A stretch of DNA of 64,000 nt from Verrucomicrobiaceae bacterium (GTDB taxonomy: Bacteria > Verrucomicrobiota > Verrucomicrobiia > Verrucomicrobiales > Verrucomicrobiaceae). Under the pieces are notes generated by a model that was given only the letters and a program-made list of their open reading frames with translations, made no database searches and was not told the origin of the DNA. A program made the position numbers and the translations under genes. The stretch covers positions 248,001 through 312,000 of the forward strand of contig JADJPM010000005.1 of NCBI GenBank assembly GCA_016713245.1, given 5' to 3'. Shown here piece by piece: positions 24,146 through 31,615 of the stretch. Positions within the stretch are counted from its first letter, which is position 1. The number at the start of each line of letters is the position of its first letter.

Positions 24146-25489
24146 TTAAGTAGCTTGCCTTTGATTCGCTTTGCTCACCCTTCGGGCAGCCTGCGGCTGT
24201 CTATCTCCGCTTTGCTCCGGTTCCAGAGCCGAGACGAGCGGCGAGTGATTCACTTCGAAATATTGGGTCTTGTTTGTGAGTCTGGAGACTTCGCTCTCGG
24301 CTCTGGAGAGCCGAGCTACGGCGACGTCTTCGAACATGTGCTCGAGGTCGGAGATGTAGGCGTCGAAGTCGTATCGCTCGGAAACGAGCTGGAGGCCGTT
24401 TTGGCCGAGTTCTCGGGCTTTGGCCTTGTTTTGGAGGAGATCGTCGATTCGGCCTGCAAAGGCGTTTCGATCCATCCAAGGCACGAGATGGCCGTTGCGA
24501 CCGTCGATGAGCCAATCCTTGATGCCACCGGCGTCAAAGGCGACGACGGGAAGCGCATAACGCATGACTTCGAGGCCGATGGTGGCGATGGGCTCGGGCC
24601 AGACGCTGCTGAGGGCCACGACGCTGCATTCGCGGTAGTAAGCCTTCAGCTCTTCCTGTGGGATGAAGCCTTTGAAGTGCACACGATCTGCGAGGCCGAG
24701 CTTGCGACTGAGTTCCTCACAGTAGGCCTTGTGATTGCCATCACCGAGGATGATGCACTCAAACTTGCTCTTCACTTTGGCAAGTGACTCCAGGAGCACG
24801 TCCACGCCTTTGCCACGGATGATCTGGCCGGCGTAGAGGATCAAATTGCGATCACTGAAGCTGCTGCGGAGCGTGGGATCTCCCATGCGCGGCACGGGAG
24901 CGTGGATTTCGATGCGCTTGGCGTCGAAGCCGTTCTTCAGCAGTTCATCACGCATGTATTCGGTGACGACGACCATGCGGTCAAAGCGGCGATTGAGGGC
25001 GATCTCGCGCTTCTTCTCGCGGTAGCTCACGTATTTGAGCGGAAAGCCGCCACTGTTGTTTTTCACCACACACGCACCGCAGCCGATGGCGCAGTAGAGG
25101 CTGGCAGCGCGGGTGCAGATCTGTCGGGTGAAGTAATCATACTTGTAGCTGCGCATGCAGTAGATGTCGTGATCGTGAACCATGCGCACGAGCGGCACTT
25201 CGCTGTCCACCAGGGCCTGGATGACCTTTAAATCAGCCATCTTGTGCACATAAACGGCGTCGGGCTTGAAGGCGGCAATGGCAGCGCGAGTTCGGGCGGC
25301 GGTGTCGCCTTCGAGAGGGAACTGTGTGGTGAAGACCTGGTTCCAGCCTGCCTCATTTTTTCCAGTGCTAGGTCCGTGAAGGATGGCGATGTCGTGACCG
25401 CGCTGACCGAGTTGCTCGGCAGTGATAAAAGCATTCGCTTCCGCCCCGGCAAGGGCTCCGAAGCGTTCGTGGACATAGAGGAGTTTCAT
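24146..25489 (-). CDS. GT4 family glycosyltransferase with repeat-encoded C-terminal tail
   Basis: A 447-residue protein. Residues 1-390 form a GT4 enzyme (MKLLYVHERFGALAGAEANA, LVRMVHDHDIYCMRSYKYD, NLILYAGQIIRGKGVDVLLE, then SVWPEPIATIGLEVMRYALPV). A Cys cluster (ICTRAASLYCAIGCGACV, about 127-144) resembles insertions in some GT4 proteins and could bind metal. From about residue 391 the sequence is translation of repeat unit O (VARLSRAE ... ANQRQAT), a tail of about 57 residues, and the frame ends at a TAA just beyond the repeat. It is a single-gene block with a motif copy 35 bases upstream. Confidence 0.91.
   Translation of the reverse strand: MKLLYVHERFGALAGAEANAFITAEQLGQRGHDIAILHGPSTGKNEAGWNQVFTTQFPLEGDTAARTRAAIAAFKPDAVYVHKMADLKVIQALVDSEVPLVRMVHDHDIYCMRSYKYDYFTRQICTRAASLYCAIGCGACVVKNNSGGFPLKYVSYREKKREIALNRRFDRMVVVTEYMRDELLKNGFDAKRIEIHAPVPRMGDPTLRSSFSDRNLILYAGQIIRGKGVDVLLESLAKVKSKFECIILGDGNHKAYCEELSRKLGLADRVHFKGFIPQEELKAYYRECSVVALSSVWPEPIATIGLEVMRYALPVVAFDAGGIKDWLIDGRNGHLVPWMDRNAFAGRIDDLLQNKAKARELGQNGLQLVSERYDFDAYISDLEHMFEDVAVARLSRAESEVSRLTNKTQYFEVNHSPLVSALEPEQSGDRQPQAARRVSKANQRQAT
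24150..24319 (+). repeat. REPIN-like unit O with loop insert, read in frame
   Basis: The left REP carries the 60-base insert (TTGATTCGCTTTGCTCACCC ... CGGTTCC). The spacer is longer and AT-richer than in other units and ends GGAGACTTCGCT; the right REP ends CTAC. It encodes the tail of the glycosyltransferase on the minus strand. Confidence 0.82.
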
Positions 25490-25524
25490 GAGGCCATGAA
25501 ACTCGTTGAGTTCACGAAAGGTGA

Positions 25525-25543
25525 AATCCCCGCAGGTGGGTTG
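25525..25543 (-). promoter_or_regulatory. Shared block-head motif, copy 7
   Basis: AATCCCCGCAGGTGGGTTG on the plus strand, 35 bases before ATG 25489 and five bases from unit P. One substitution from copy 1. Confidence 0.6.
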
Positions 25544-25548
25544 AAAGC

Positions 25549-25613
25549 GTAGCTTGGCTCTCCAGAGCCGAGAGTCTTCGAACGCTCTTCTCGGCTCTGG
25601 AGAGCCAAGCTAC
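25549..25613 (+). repeat. REPIN-like unit P, short
   Basis: The shortest unit: GTAG plus GGCTCT/AGAGCC hairpin, a 17-base spacer containing GAACGCTCTT, and the inverted hairpin ending CTAC. It gives the TAG stop of the hybrid histidine kinase and marks the right boundary of the repeat-bearing region. Confidence 0.88.
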
Positions 25614-28600
25614 GACAAACGCTTCATTTGCTCGCGGAGGGCAGGAGCGGCGGCTTCGAAGGCTTGCTTGAGCTGCGCGATGAGGGCGGGCTGATTGGCG
25701 CGGAGGTTGTTTTCGGCCAGTTGTTCGAGCTCGCGGCAGAGTGTGTGCAGATACGTCAGGCCAAACAGGGAGCTACTACCCTTGAGCGAGTGTGCGGTGC
25801 GGCGCAGGGCAGTCTGGTCTTCACCCGTGACGAGCTTTTCGAGGTCGAGAATGCGCTCCGGCGTGTCTTTGAGCCAGTTGGCGATGAGTTCGACAGTATC
25901 TTCGACGCTGAGTTCATCGGCAAGCTGTTGAATGGCATCGTGTGACGAAGTTTGATCATCGGCAGACCAGGGCGTGGCATCAGCCTCGTCCTTTGACTCA
26001 GCGAGGACTTGAATGCGGCTGAGTGCTTCGGTGAGCGGCTTGGCTCGCAGGGGTTTGGAGACGTAGTCGTCCATGCCAGCCTCCAGACAGCGTTCCCGCT
26101 CTCCAGCCATGACATTGGCGGTCATGGCGATGATGCGACAACGTGGACGTTGCCAGATGGAGCTGGCTTCAATCTCACGAATAGCGCGTGTGGCCTCGTA
26201 GCCATCCATGCGCGGCATGTGGCAGTCCATGAGCACGCCGTCATAGACACCGCTGGCGAAGCGATCGACGGCCTCTTCACCATCGCGGGCGATTTCGGCA
26301 GGATAACCATGCTTTTCGAGCATCATCATGGCCATGCGAGCATTCACTTCATTGTCTTCGACGACGAGCAAACGCGGCTTGATGCCTCCCAAAGGCCCTG
26401 TGGCGGGCTTGTCGCTCAAGCTGGCATTTTCTTCCTCAACGGGCGCTTCCTGGACGAGGGCGACGCGCATGGGCAAGCGAAGCCAGAAGCGAGAGCCGGC
26501 GAAGCGCTCGCTTTCGACGCCGATCTGTCCGCCCATGAGTTCGACGAGACGCTTGCTGATGGCGAGACCGAGGCCTGTGCCGCCAAAGCGGCGTGTGGTG
26601 GAGCTGTCCACCTGCGTGAAGGCCTGGAAGAGCTGGGCCTGCTGGTCCGGCGTCATGCCGATGCCGGTGTCGGTGACACTCATCTCGATGGTGACCGGGC
26701 CTGCGGGCGGTGAATCCAGACGCTTCACTGCGATGCGGATGTGGCCTTCATCGGTGAATTTGATGCCGTTGCCGACGAGGTTCATCAAAATCTGCCGGAG
26801 ACGTCCCGGATCCCCGATGAGTGAAGGTGTCACATCCGGTGCGATATCGACGATGAGCTCGAGTTCGCGAGCAGCGGCCTTGTGATGAAGCAGATCCACG
26901 ACGCCGCGAATGACGGCGTCGAGACGGAAGGCTTCCTCGACGAGATCGAGTTTCCGGGCCTCGATTTTGGAGAAATCGAGAATGTCCTCGATGATGGTCA
27001 TGAGCGCATCACCGCTGTGGCGCACGGCTTCGACCATCTCTCGCTGTTTGGCCTCCAATTGGGTATCCAGCAGCAGCGATGACATGCCGATGATGCCATT
27101 CATCGGCGTGCGGATCTCATGGCTCATCGTGGCGAGGAAGTCACTCTTGGCCGTGCTGGCGGCCTCAGCGGCTTCTTTGGCTTGCAGCAGCTCTTCAGCC
27201 GCTCGTTTTTGCTCTGTGATGTCTGAGCCAATGCCTAGGTATCCCGTGATCTGGCCCTGCTCATTGAACAAGGCGGTGATGGAGAGCCGCACAGGAAAAT
27301 GGCTGCCATCTTTGCGGACATAGGTCCATTCACGCTCATCGATCTCTCCCTGGCTGGCCTTCGCCACAAAGGTCTCGAAGCCCGGCTGTATCTCGTGACC
27401 TAGCTCGGTGCTCAGTTCGCTGGCTCGTGCGATGACCTCCTCCGGCACATGGATGATGGCGGGCGTCTGCTTGCCGATCATCTCCTCAGCCTTGTAGCCG
27501 AGCTTGTGCTCAGCCGTGCGGTTGAAGGTCACGATGGTGCCATCCGGTTTGGTCGAGATGATGGTGTAGTTCGCGCTTTCGAGGATGGCCCGCTGCAAAG
27601 CATTCGTTTGCAAAAGCTGATCCTCGGCAACCTTGCGCTCGATAAACTGCCCCATTTGATTGCCAATGCCCGCGAGGGCCTGCAGCAGGGCGTCGTCTGG
27701 ATCGACAATTTCAACACTGAAAACCTCGATGACACCGATTGTCTCTCCGCGTGCCACAATCGGGAAGGCGAGCGCTCCATGAAGGTTTGCTTCGGCGGCT
27801 ACGCTCGCTCGGGGGAAAATCTCCGGCTGGGCGGCAAAATCACGGAACCACTGGCTGCGGCCCGTCTGCCAAACCAGACCTGGAAGACCGGAACCGGACA
27901 TAAAGGTCAGCTCGCGGCTCATTTTGACGAAAGCGGCGTGGTCACGCGACGGCTCATGCCACAGCTCGGCGAGACGTAGCTGCTTCAGGTTGGCATCCAG
28001 CATCCACATGCCACCGGCACTCCAGCCGAGATTGGTGCAGATCATCTGGATCACCTTTGCCGAGGCCTGCCGGATCGTATCCGCATCCGCCAGGATGCGG
28101 CTGGCAGAATACTGGAGCGCACGGCGTTGATCATCATTCCTGCGTGAGGTCACATCGCTCTCGATGGCCATGAAATTGGTCACTTCACCCGCATCATTGC
28201 GGATGGTCTGCACTTCCAGAGCAGTCCAGTATTTGGTGCCATTGCGGTGGTAGTTCAGCACCTCGGTGCGGAAGCTCTTCTGCTCCCGCACGCACTCGCG
28301 CATGTGGGCGATCGTCGCCGGGTCGGTATCAGGTCCTTGAAGGAAAGAGCCAGGAGTGCGGCCACTGACTTCGGCGAGTGGCCAACCGGTGATGCGCGTA
28401 AAGCCCTCGTTCACCCATTCGATGCGCCCCTCGGCATCCGTGACCACGACGGCATTGTCCGTCCGTGCAGCCACGAGCGCTAGCTTGCGAGACTGCGCCT
28501 CCTGCTCACGCAATTGGGCACGCTGCGCGGTGAGGCGTTGATTGAGCTTTTGTAGATCATCCGAGGCCATGCGCTGCGTTTGCAGCACCTGCAGCAGGTC

Positions 28601-29008
28601 CATGGTCTGGTCATGGATGGCGAAGTCGCTCATCGTGAGTCCGCACGCTTCCACCTCGTCCGGCTTCGTGAACCAAGGCGTAGCGAGCATCACACCGCGC
28701 ACAGGGGATTCCAAGAGGATCACCTGCCCCCGCAGCACGCGATGGTGCAACCGATCCTCCAGCAGGAAGAGGCGTTCCGCATGGCCCGCTGCCAGCGCAT
28801 GGCAAAATTCGCCCTCGGGCCGCGTCGAGGAGAAAACGTCCTGCAATCGTGCCCCCACCACGGCCTGTGGGCACAGCTTAGGTAGCGAGGGGCCGACCTC
28901 GAGGATCACATCCTGATCATCCCACACGAAATAAAACGGGAAGGCACGCAGAAACTCCGCCGTCGGCAGACTGCTGATTACACTTCGACTGTCTGGCTGG
29001 AGATTCAT
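25610..29008 (-). CDS. H-NOX-associated hybrid sensor histidine kinase
   Basis: A 1132-residue soluble hybrid kinase. The N-terminus (EFLRAFPFYFVWDDQDVILE, about 17-130) resembles the HNOBA domain that pairs with H-NOX proteins. It is followed by a coiled coil (about 145-180), PAS (TDNAVVVTDAEGRIEWVNEG), GAF, a second PAS, HisKA with FLATMSHEIRTPMNGIIGM (phospho-acceptor His), HATPase (NLVGNGIKFTDEGHIRI, FGGTGLGLAISKRLV), a receiver domain (LLVVEDNEVNARMAMMM, Asp in GVLMDCHMP) and a C-terminal Hpt domain (RRTAHSLKGSSSLFG). Its ATG overlaps the H-NOX stop (ATGA), so the two form a nitric-oxide-responsive unit. The target regulator is not obvious; the adjacent polysaccharide locus is a candidate. 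The stop TAG is supplied by unit P. Confidence 0.93.
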   Translation of the reverse strand: MNLQPDSRSVISSLPTAEFLRAFPFYFVWDDQDVILEVGPSLPKLCPQAVVGARLQDVFSSTRPEGEFCHALAAGHAERLFLLEDRLHHRVLRGQVILLESPVRGVMLATPWFTKPDEVEACGLTMSDFAIHDQTMDLLQVLQTQRMASDDLQKLNQRLTAQRAQLREQEAQSRKLALVAARTDNAVVVTDAEGRIEWVNEGFTRITGWPLAEVSGRTPGSFLQGPDTDPATIAHMRECVREQKSFRTEVLNYHRNGTKYWTALEVQTIRNDAGEVTNFMAIESDVTSRRNDDQRRALQYSASRILADADTIRQASAKVIQMICTNLGWSAGGMWMLDANLKQLRLAELWHEPSRDHAAFVKMSRELTFMSGSGLPGLVWQTGRSQWFRDFAAQPEIFPRASVAAEANLHGALAFPIVARGETIGVIEVFSVEIVDPDDALLQALAGIGNQMGQFIERKVAEDQLLQTNALQRAILESANYTIISTKPDGTIVTFNRTAEHKLGYKAEEMIGKQTPAIIHVPEEVIARASELSTELGHEIQPGFETFVAKASQGEIDEREWTYVRKDGSHFPVRLSITALFNEQGQITGYLGIGSDITEQKRAAEELLQAKEAAEAASTAKSDFLATMSHEIRTPMNGIIGMSSLLLDTQLEAKQREMVEAVRHSGDALMTIIEDILDFSKIEARKLDLVEEAFRLDAVIRGVVDLLHHKAAARELELIVDIAPDVTPSLIGDPGRLRQILMNLVGNGIKFTDEGHIRIAVKRLDSPPAGPVTIEMSVTDTGIGMTPDQQAQLFQAFTQVDSSTTRRFGGTGLGLAISKRLVELMGGQIGVESERFAGSRFWLRLPMRVALVQEAPVEEENASLSDKPATGPLGGIKPRLLVVEDNEVNARMAMMMLEKHGYPAEIARDGEEAVDRFASGVYDGVLMDCHMPRMDGYEATRAIREIEASSIWQRPRCRIIAMTANVMAGERERCLEAGMDDYVSKPLRAKPLTEALSRIQVLAESKDEADATPWSADDQTSSHDAIQQLADELSVEDTVELIANWLKDTPERILDLEKLVTGEDQTALRRTAHSLKGSSSLFGLTYLHTLCRELEQLAENNLRANQPALIAQLKQAFEAAAPALREQMKRLS

Positions 29009-29562
29009 GCCGTCGCATTCGTCCAGGAGACCTCAAACACATCGTGATCCGCGCCTTCCGCCTTGGTGGCGATGGCTTTGGCCGTGGCGGGAGTCGAATA
29101 GAGCTTTCCGAGGCCCTGCACCAGCCCGATCACGAAATCCGTGAGCCCCGGGCGATGCGTGAAGTAGTGAAGGTGAAGCGAATTCTCGCCCACGTCCGAG
29201 CATTCAAAGCGCGGCGGCTGCAGTTTCGGGTAGATCATCTGCACGCGAGTGTGGAAGTTGGGCAAATTGACGAGGAACTCCTTTAGCGAAGCTCCGCCCG
29301 CCTTCATCATGGCACCGTAGCTCGTGGCGGCCGTCTTGAGCACCCAATGCTCTCCGAAAGCGATCAAAATGGCACTCGCCGACGCCCCCAGCACCTCCGA
29401 AGCCGAACCGACGAGGTCATAGGTCATGGAATCCGGATAGGCCTCATTGCTGACAAACACATCCACATCCACCCCTGCCTTCTTTTTGATCTGTTCCCAT
29501 TTGTCCTCCCCGAAATTGGTGACGACGAGTTCTTCGATGGCTTTGTTGACGAGTCCGTACAT
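29005..29562 (-). CDS. H-NOX heme nitric-oxide sensor
   Basis: A 185-residue H-NOX (HNOB) protein from ATG 29562 (MYGLVNKAIEELVVTNFGED, the family's usual start); an upstream ATG at 29655 would add 31 residues unlike the family. The proximal heme ligand is His in LPNFHTRVQMIYP near 105, and the propionate-binding Y-x-S-x-R motif appears as YFTHR (Ser replaced by Thr) near 135. H-NOX proteins bind NO and inhibit or activate a partner kinase or cyclase. The partner is the overlapping downstream hybrid kinase. Confidence 0.94.
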   Translation of the reverse strand: MYGLVNKAIEELVVTNFGEDKWEQIKKKAGVDVDVFVSNEAYPDSMTYDLVGSASEVLGASASAILIAFGEHWVLKTAATSYGAMMKAGGASLKEFLVNLPNFHTRVQMIYPKLQPPRFECSDVGENSLHLHYFTHRPGLTDFVIGLVQGLGKLYSTPATAKAIATKAEGADHDVFEVSWTNATA

Positions 29563-29670
29563 GAGAGTTGGAGAGGGGGATAGTGGACCTAAATGTGAAC
29601 TCCGATAGACAGTCACGCACCCGCTTTCTTCTCCCCCCCTCAGTTGGGGGGGCAAGGGTTTCTAGATCTC

Positions 29671-30129
29671 TCATGTAAGCTGAGAGGTTGCAATGGCACT
29701 CAAACGCCGCGCTCTTTCGAGCATCGTGGGACTTGGCTCCGCCACACCGTGCTCCCATTTGCGGACATCTTTGGCGATTGCCTGAATCCTCCGACCAAAA
29801 GCAAACTGGCTTAGCCCCATCATCCTTCGAGCCATCAAAACTTGGTCAGCCGGGGACTGAATGGCCAATGGATAAGTGCCAAGGAACCCGATCAGGCGGG
29901 GCCAAAAGTAGGCCGTCGGAGCCACTTCGTCACGTTCCCAGCGTTCGTAATGTTCGCGCAAAGTGTTCAACCGTTCAGCGGCCTGAGCTTGGGTCAATCT
30001 CAGGACCAGCCTTCGAGACCGCAAGTGCTGCCCCAAGGTTACCGGCCTGATTTTGAACCCCTTCTGAACGAGTTTTCGCAATCTAACGGCTGCTCTGGAG
30101 GCCTTGAGGGTGAAGTAGCAAAATGGCAA
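29671..30129 (-). CDS. Double helix-turn-helix (XRE-like) transcriptional regulator
   Basis: A 152-residue protein with two XRE-type helix-turn-helix units: about 30-75 (VTLGQHLRSRRLVLRLTQAQ, then LREHYERWERDEVAPT) and about 92-140 (ADQVLMARRMMGLSQFAFGR, DVRKWEHGVAEPSPTML). The second unit ends in the W-E-x-G-x-x-x-P signature. The first 25 residues are basic. It lies alone between the H-NOX gene and the small envelope genes. Its target is unknown. Confidence 0.85.
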   Translation of the reverse strand: MPFCYFTLKASRAAVRLRKLVQKGFKIRPVTLGQHLRSRRLVLRLTQAQAAERLNTLREHYERWERDEVAPTAYFWPRLIGFLGTYPLAIQSPADQVLMARRMMGLSQFAFGRRIQAIAKDVRKWEHGVAEPSPTMLERARRLSAIATSQLT

Positions 30130-30147
30130 AATAGGATGATACGTTCT

Positions 30148-30477
30148 TCACGTGAGCGTGCGGCTTGGAGGGAGAAATCGTTGTCTGAGGGCGTCGGCGA
30201 TGAGGGGCATGGCGGTGAGGGTGGCGGTGTGGAGGGCGCTGCGGGTGAGAGTAGGGCGTGCGAGGCGGAAAAGGAGGGGGAGGAGCTTTTTGGCGGCAAA
30301 ACCGGTTCCCGCGGCGAGGGCGATCCATTTGGCGGGACTGGCCTGGAAGTCGTTTTTGAGGCGTTGGGGCAGGTTCACGCGAGTTTCGATGGCATCGAGG
30401 GATTCGCTGATGCGGCGGCGGTTTTCGGCGAGTCGCGTTTTTAGTTCGGTGATGCCGTGGGGGACGATGGGAGCCAT
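30148..30477 (-). CDS. Small membrane-associated hypothetical protein
   Basis: A 109-residue protein with an amphipathic N-terminal helix (ITELKTRLAENRRRISESLD) and a hydrophobic middle (WIALAAGTGFAAKKLLPLLF). The layout of a helical cytoplasmic part plus a short membrane anchor resembles DUF3618/YqjC-type accessory proteins that travel with holin-like and YqjD-like genes. It overlaps the upstream holin-like gene by 37 bases. Its function is unknown, but the neighbours suggest the envelope stress response. Confidence 0.7.
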   Translation of the reverse strand: MAPIVPHGITELKTRLAENRRRISESLDAIETRVNLPQRLKNDFQASPAKWIALAAGTGFAAKKLLPLLFRLARPTLTRSALHTATLTAMPLIADALRQRFLPPSRTLT

Positions 30478-30860
30478 GGGCGGTCGTTTTGGAGTTCGGT
30501 GACGCTATGCGGGAAGAAGGACTGCGTGCGAAAGGCTCGGCGCATGAGGAGGAGCGCAGCGGTGGCGAGCAGGAGATTGAAAAAGAGCACCGCCACTGCG
30601 GCGGGAAGCACATCACCCTGCCAGAAGTGCCTCGCGAGCCACAGGGTGAGGGCGAGGATGCCGGTGAGGTAGGCGGTGATGGCGGCCAGAAGGGCGACGA
30701 GAGCGAAGACGAGGCCGCGGAGGCTGTGGCGGGCCGCGTCCGCGGCCTCGGTCTTCAAAAGCTGCCAGCGGGTGTCGAGGTAGTCGAGCGTGGCGGCCAG
30801 CAGGGAGCGCACGGAGGCGTTCAGTGTGGCGGGCGTGGGCGGCTCGGCGTGCGCGGGCAT
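30441..30860 (-). CDS. Phage-holin-like (holin superfamily III) membrane protein
   Basis: A 139-residue protein with a helical N-terminus (LNASVRSLLAATLDYLDTRW) followed by two long hydrophobic hairpin segments (GLVFALVALLAAITAYLTGI and LPAAVAVLFFNLLLATAALL). This is the layout of YqjE/holin-X family proteins, which in bacteria accompany YqjD-like ribosome-anchoring proteins and are not lytic. It lies between the DUF883-like gene and the 109-residue protein in the same orientation, probably one operon. Confidence 0.82.
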   Translation of the reverse strand: MPAHAEPPTPATLNASVRSLLAATLDYLDTRWQLLKTEAADAARHSLRGLVFALVALLAAITAYLTGILALTLWLARHFWQGDVLPAAVAVLFFNLLLATAALLLMRRAFRTQSFFPHSVTELQNDRPWLPSSPTASPN

Positions 30861-30893
30861 GGCAGCGTGGTTTTGGGTGAGAGCGGTGTGAGA

Positions 30894-31199
30894 TCAGCGA
30901 TTGGATCTGAGGGTGGACTTGGCGAAGAGCAGTCCGGCGGCGAAGGCGATGCCGATGGCGGTGAGCGGATTGGCGCGGGCCCAGGTGATGGCGCGGTCGC
31001 ATTGCACTTTGGCCATTTCAGAGGCCTCACCGGCGTGTTTGACGACGGCATCACGCGTGTCGGCATAGACTTCCTGCGCGATCTTGCCGGCTTTGGCGGC
31101 AGCGGCACGCGCGGGGTCGATGACTTGATCACGCGCGGCTTCGAGGGCGGTGTTGCCGAGTTCGCGGGCGTCTGTTTTGATGTCTGAGGTGGTTGTCAT
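30894..31199 (-). CDS. DUF883/YqjD-ElaB family protein
   Basis: A 101-residue protein: a long amphipathic, alanine-rich helix (residues 1-75) and a C-terminal membrane anchor with a glycine motif (NPLTAIGIAFAAGLLFAKST), the pattern of YqjD/ElaB proteins, which associate with the inner membrane and with ribosomes in stationary phase. It begins the three-gene series with the holin-like and 109-residue proteins. The lipoprotein gene lies 27 bases upstream on the same strand. Confidence 0.85.
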   Translation of the reverse strand: MTTTSDIKTDARELGNTALEAARDQVIDPARAAAAKAGKIAQEVYADTRDAVVKHAGEASEMAKVQCDRAITWARANPLTAIGIAFAAGLLFAKSTLRSNR

Positions 31200-31226
31200 G
31201 GCGAGTGATGGGAAAGGTGCGGCGGA

Positions 31227-31403
31227 TTACTTGGTGATGTTTTCGACGGCATCGCGCACGCCTTCGGCAGGACGGGCGTCGAGCGCGTCGTCGATTTTAT
31301 CGCCGACCTTGGCGGCGGGGCCTTTGGACTCGTTGCAGCTCACGGTGATGAGGGCGAGCATGCTGGCGGTAAGGATGAGAGCGATGGAACGGAGAGTTTT
31401 CAT
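31227..31403 (-). CDS. Small lipoprotein (58 aa) with C-terminal ALDARPAEG motif
   Basis: A 58-residue protein: signal peptide MKTLRSIALILTASMLALIT and lipobox ITVSC (lipid-modified Cys), then about 35 residues ending DDALDARPAEGVRDAVENIT plus K. Size and layout resemble entericidin-type lipoproteins. A 53-residue membrane-anchored relative at 42967-43128 shares the same C-terminal motif with a different N-terminal anchor. It lies next to stress-type genes. No Shine-Dalgarno sequence is clear, but the frame and start are unambiguous. Confidence 0.82.
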   Translation of the reverse strand: MKTLRSIALILTASMLALITVSCNESKGPAAKVGDKIDDALDARPAEGVRDAVENITK

Positions 31404-31615
31404 AGGGTAGTGGATGTCAGATGTTTCGTTGGGTGCGGATGCACGCTTTCCTTTTTTGCACGGCGCATGCCTGCGGGCTGCCGGCGGACCGTTTTCCCTC
31501 GTGAAATGGTGTTTTGGCGAGCTCGGCGTCGTTTCACGTCAAAGCGTGACGAGCGGGCAAAATGCCCGTTTTCGTGCTTCGGGGCTTTGCAGGCTGCACG
31601 ATGGCTTTGACTGGC

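Noticed and set aside
1..25613. A RAYT or other transposase that would explain the REPIN units
   Set aside because: I looked for HUH (H-x-H with a catalytic Tyr) and DDE-type proteins in all coding frames of the window and saw none, so any mobiliser must be elsewhere.
31555..31577. Hairpin GCGGGCAAAATGCCCG followed by TTTT, resembling a terminator
   Set aside because: The T run is on the plus strand, where no gene precedes it; on the minus strand after the NtrC-type gene it lacks the T run, so I did not call it.
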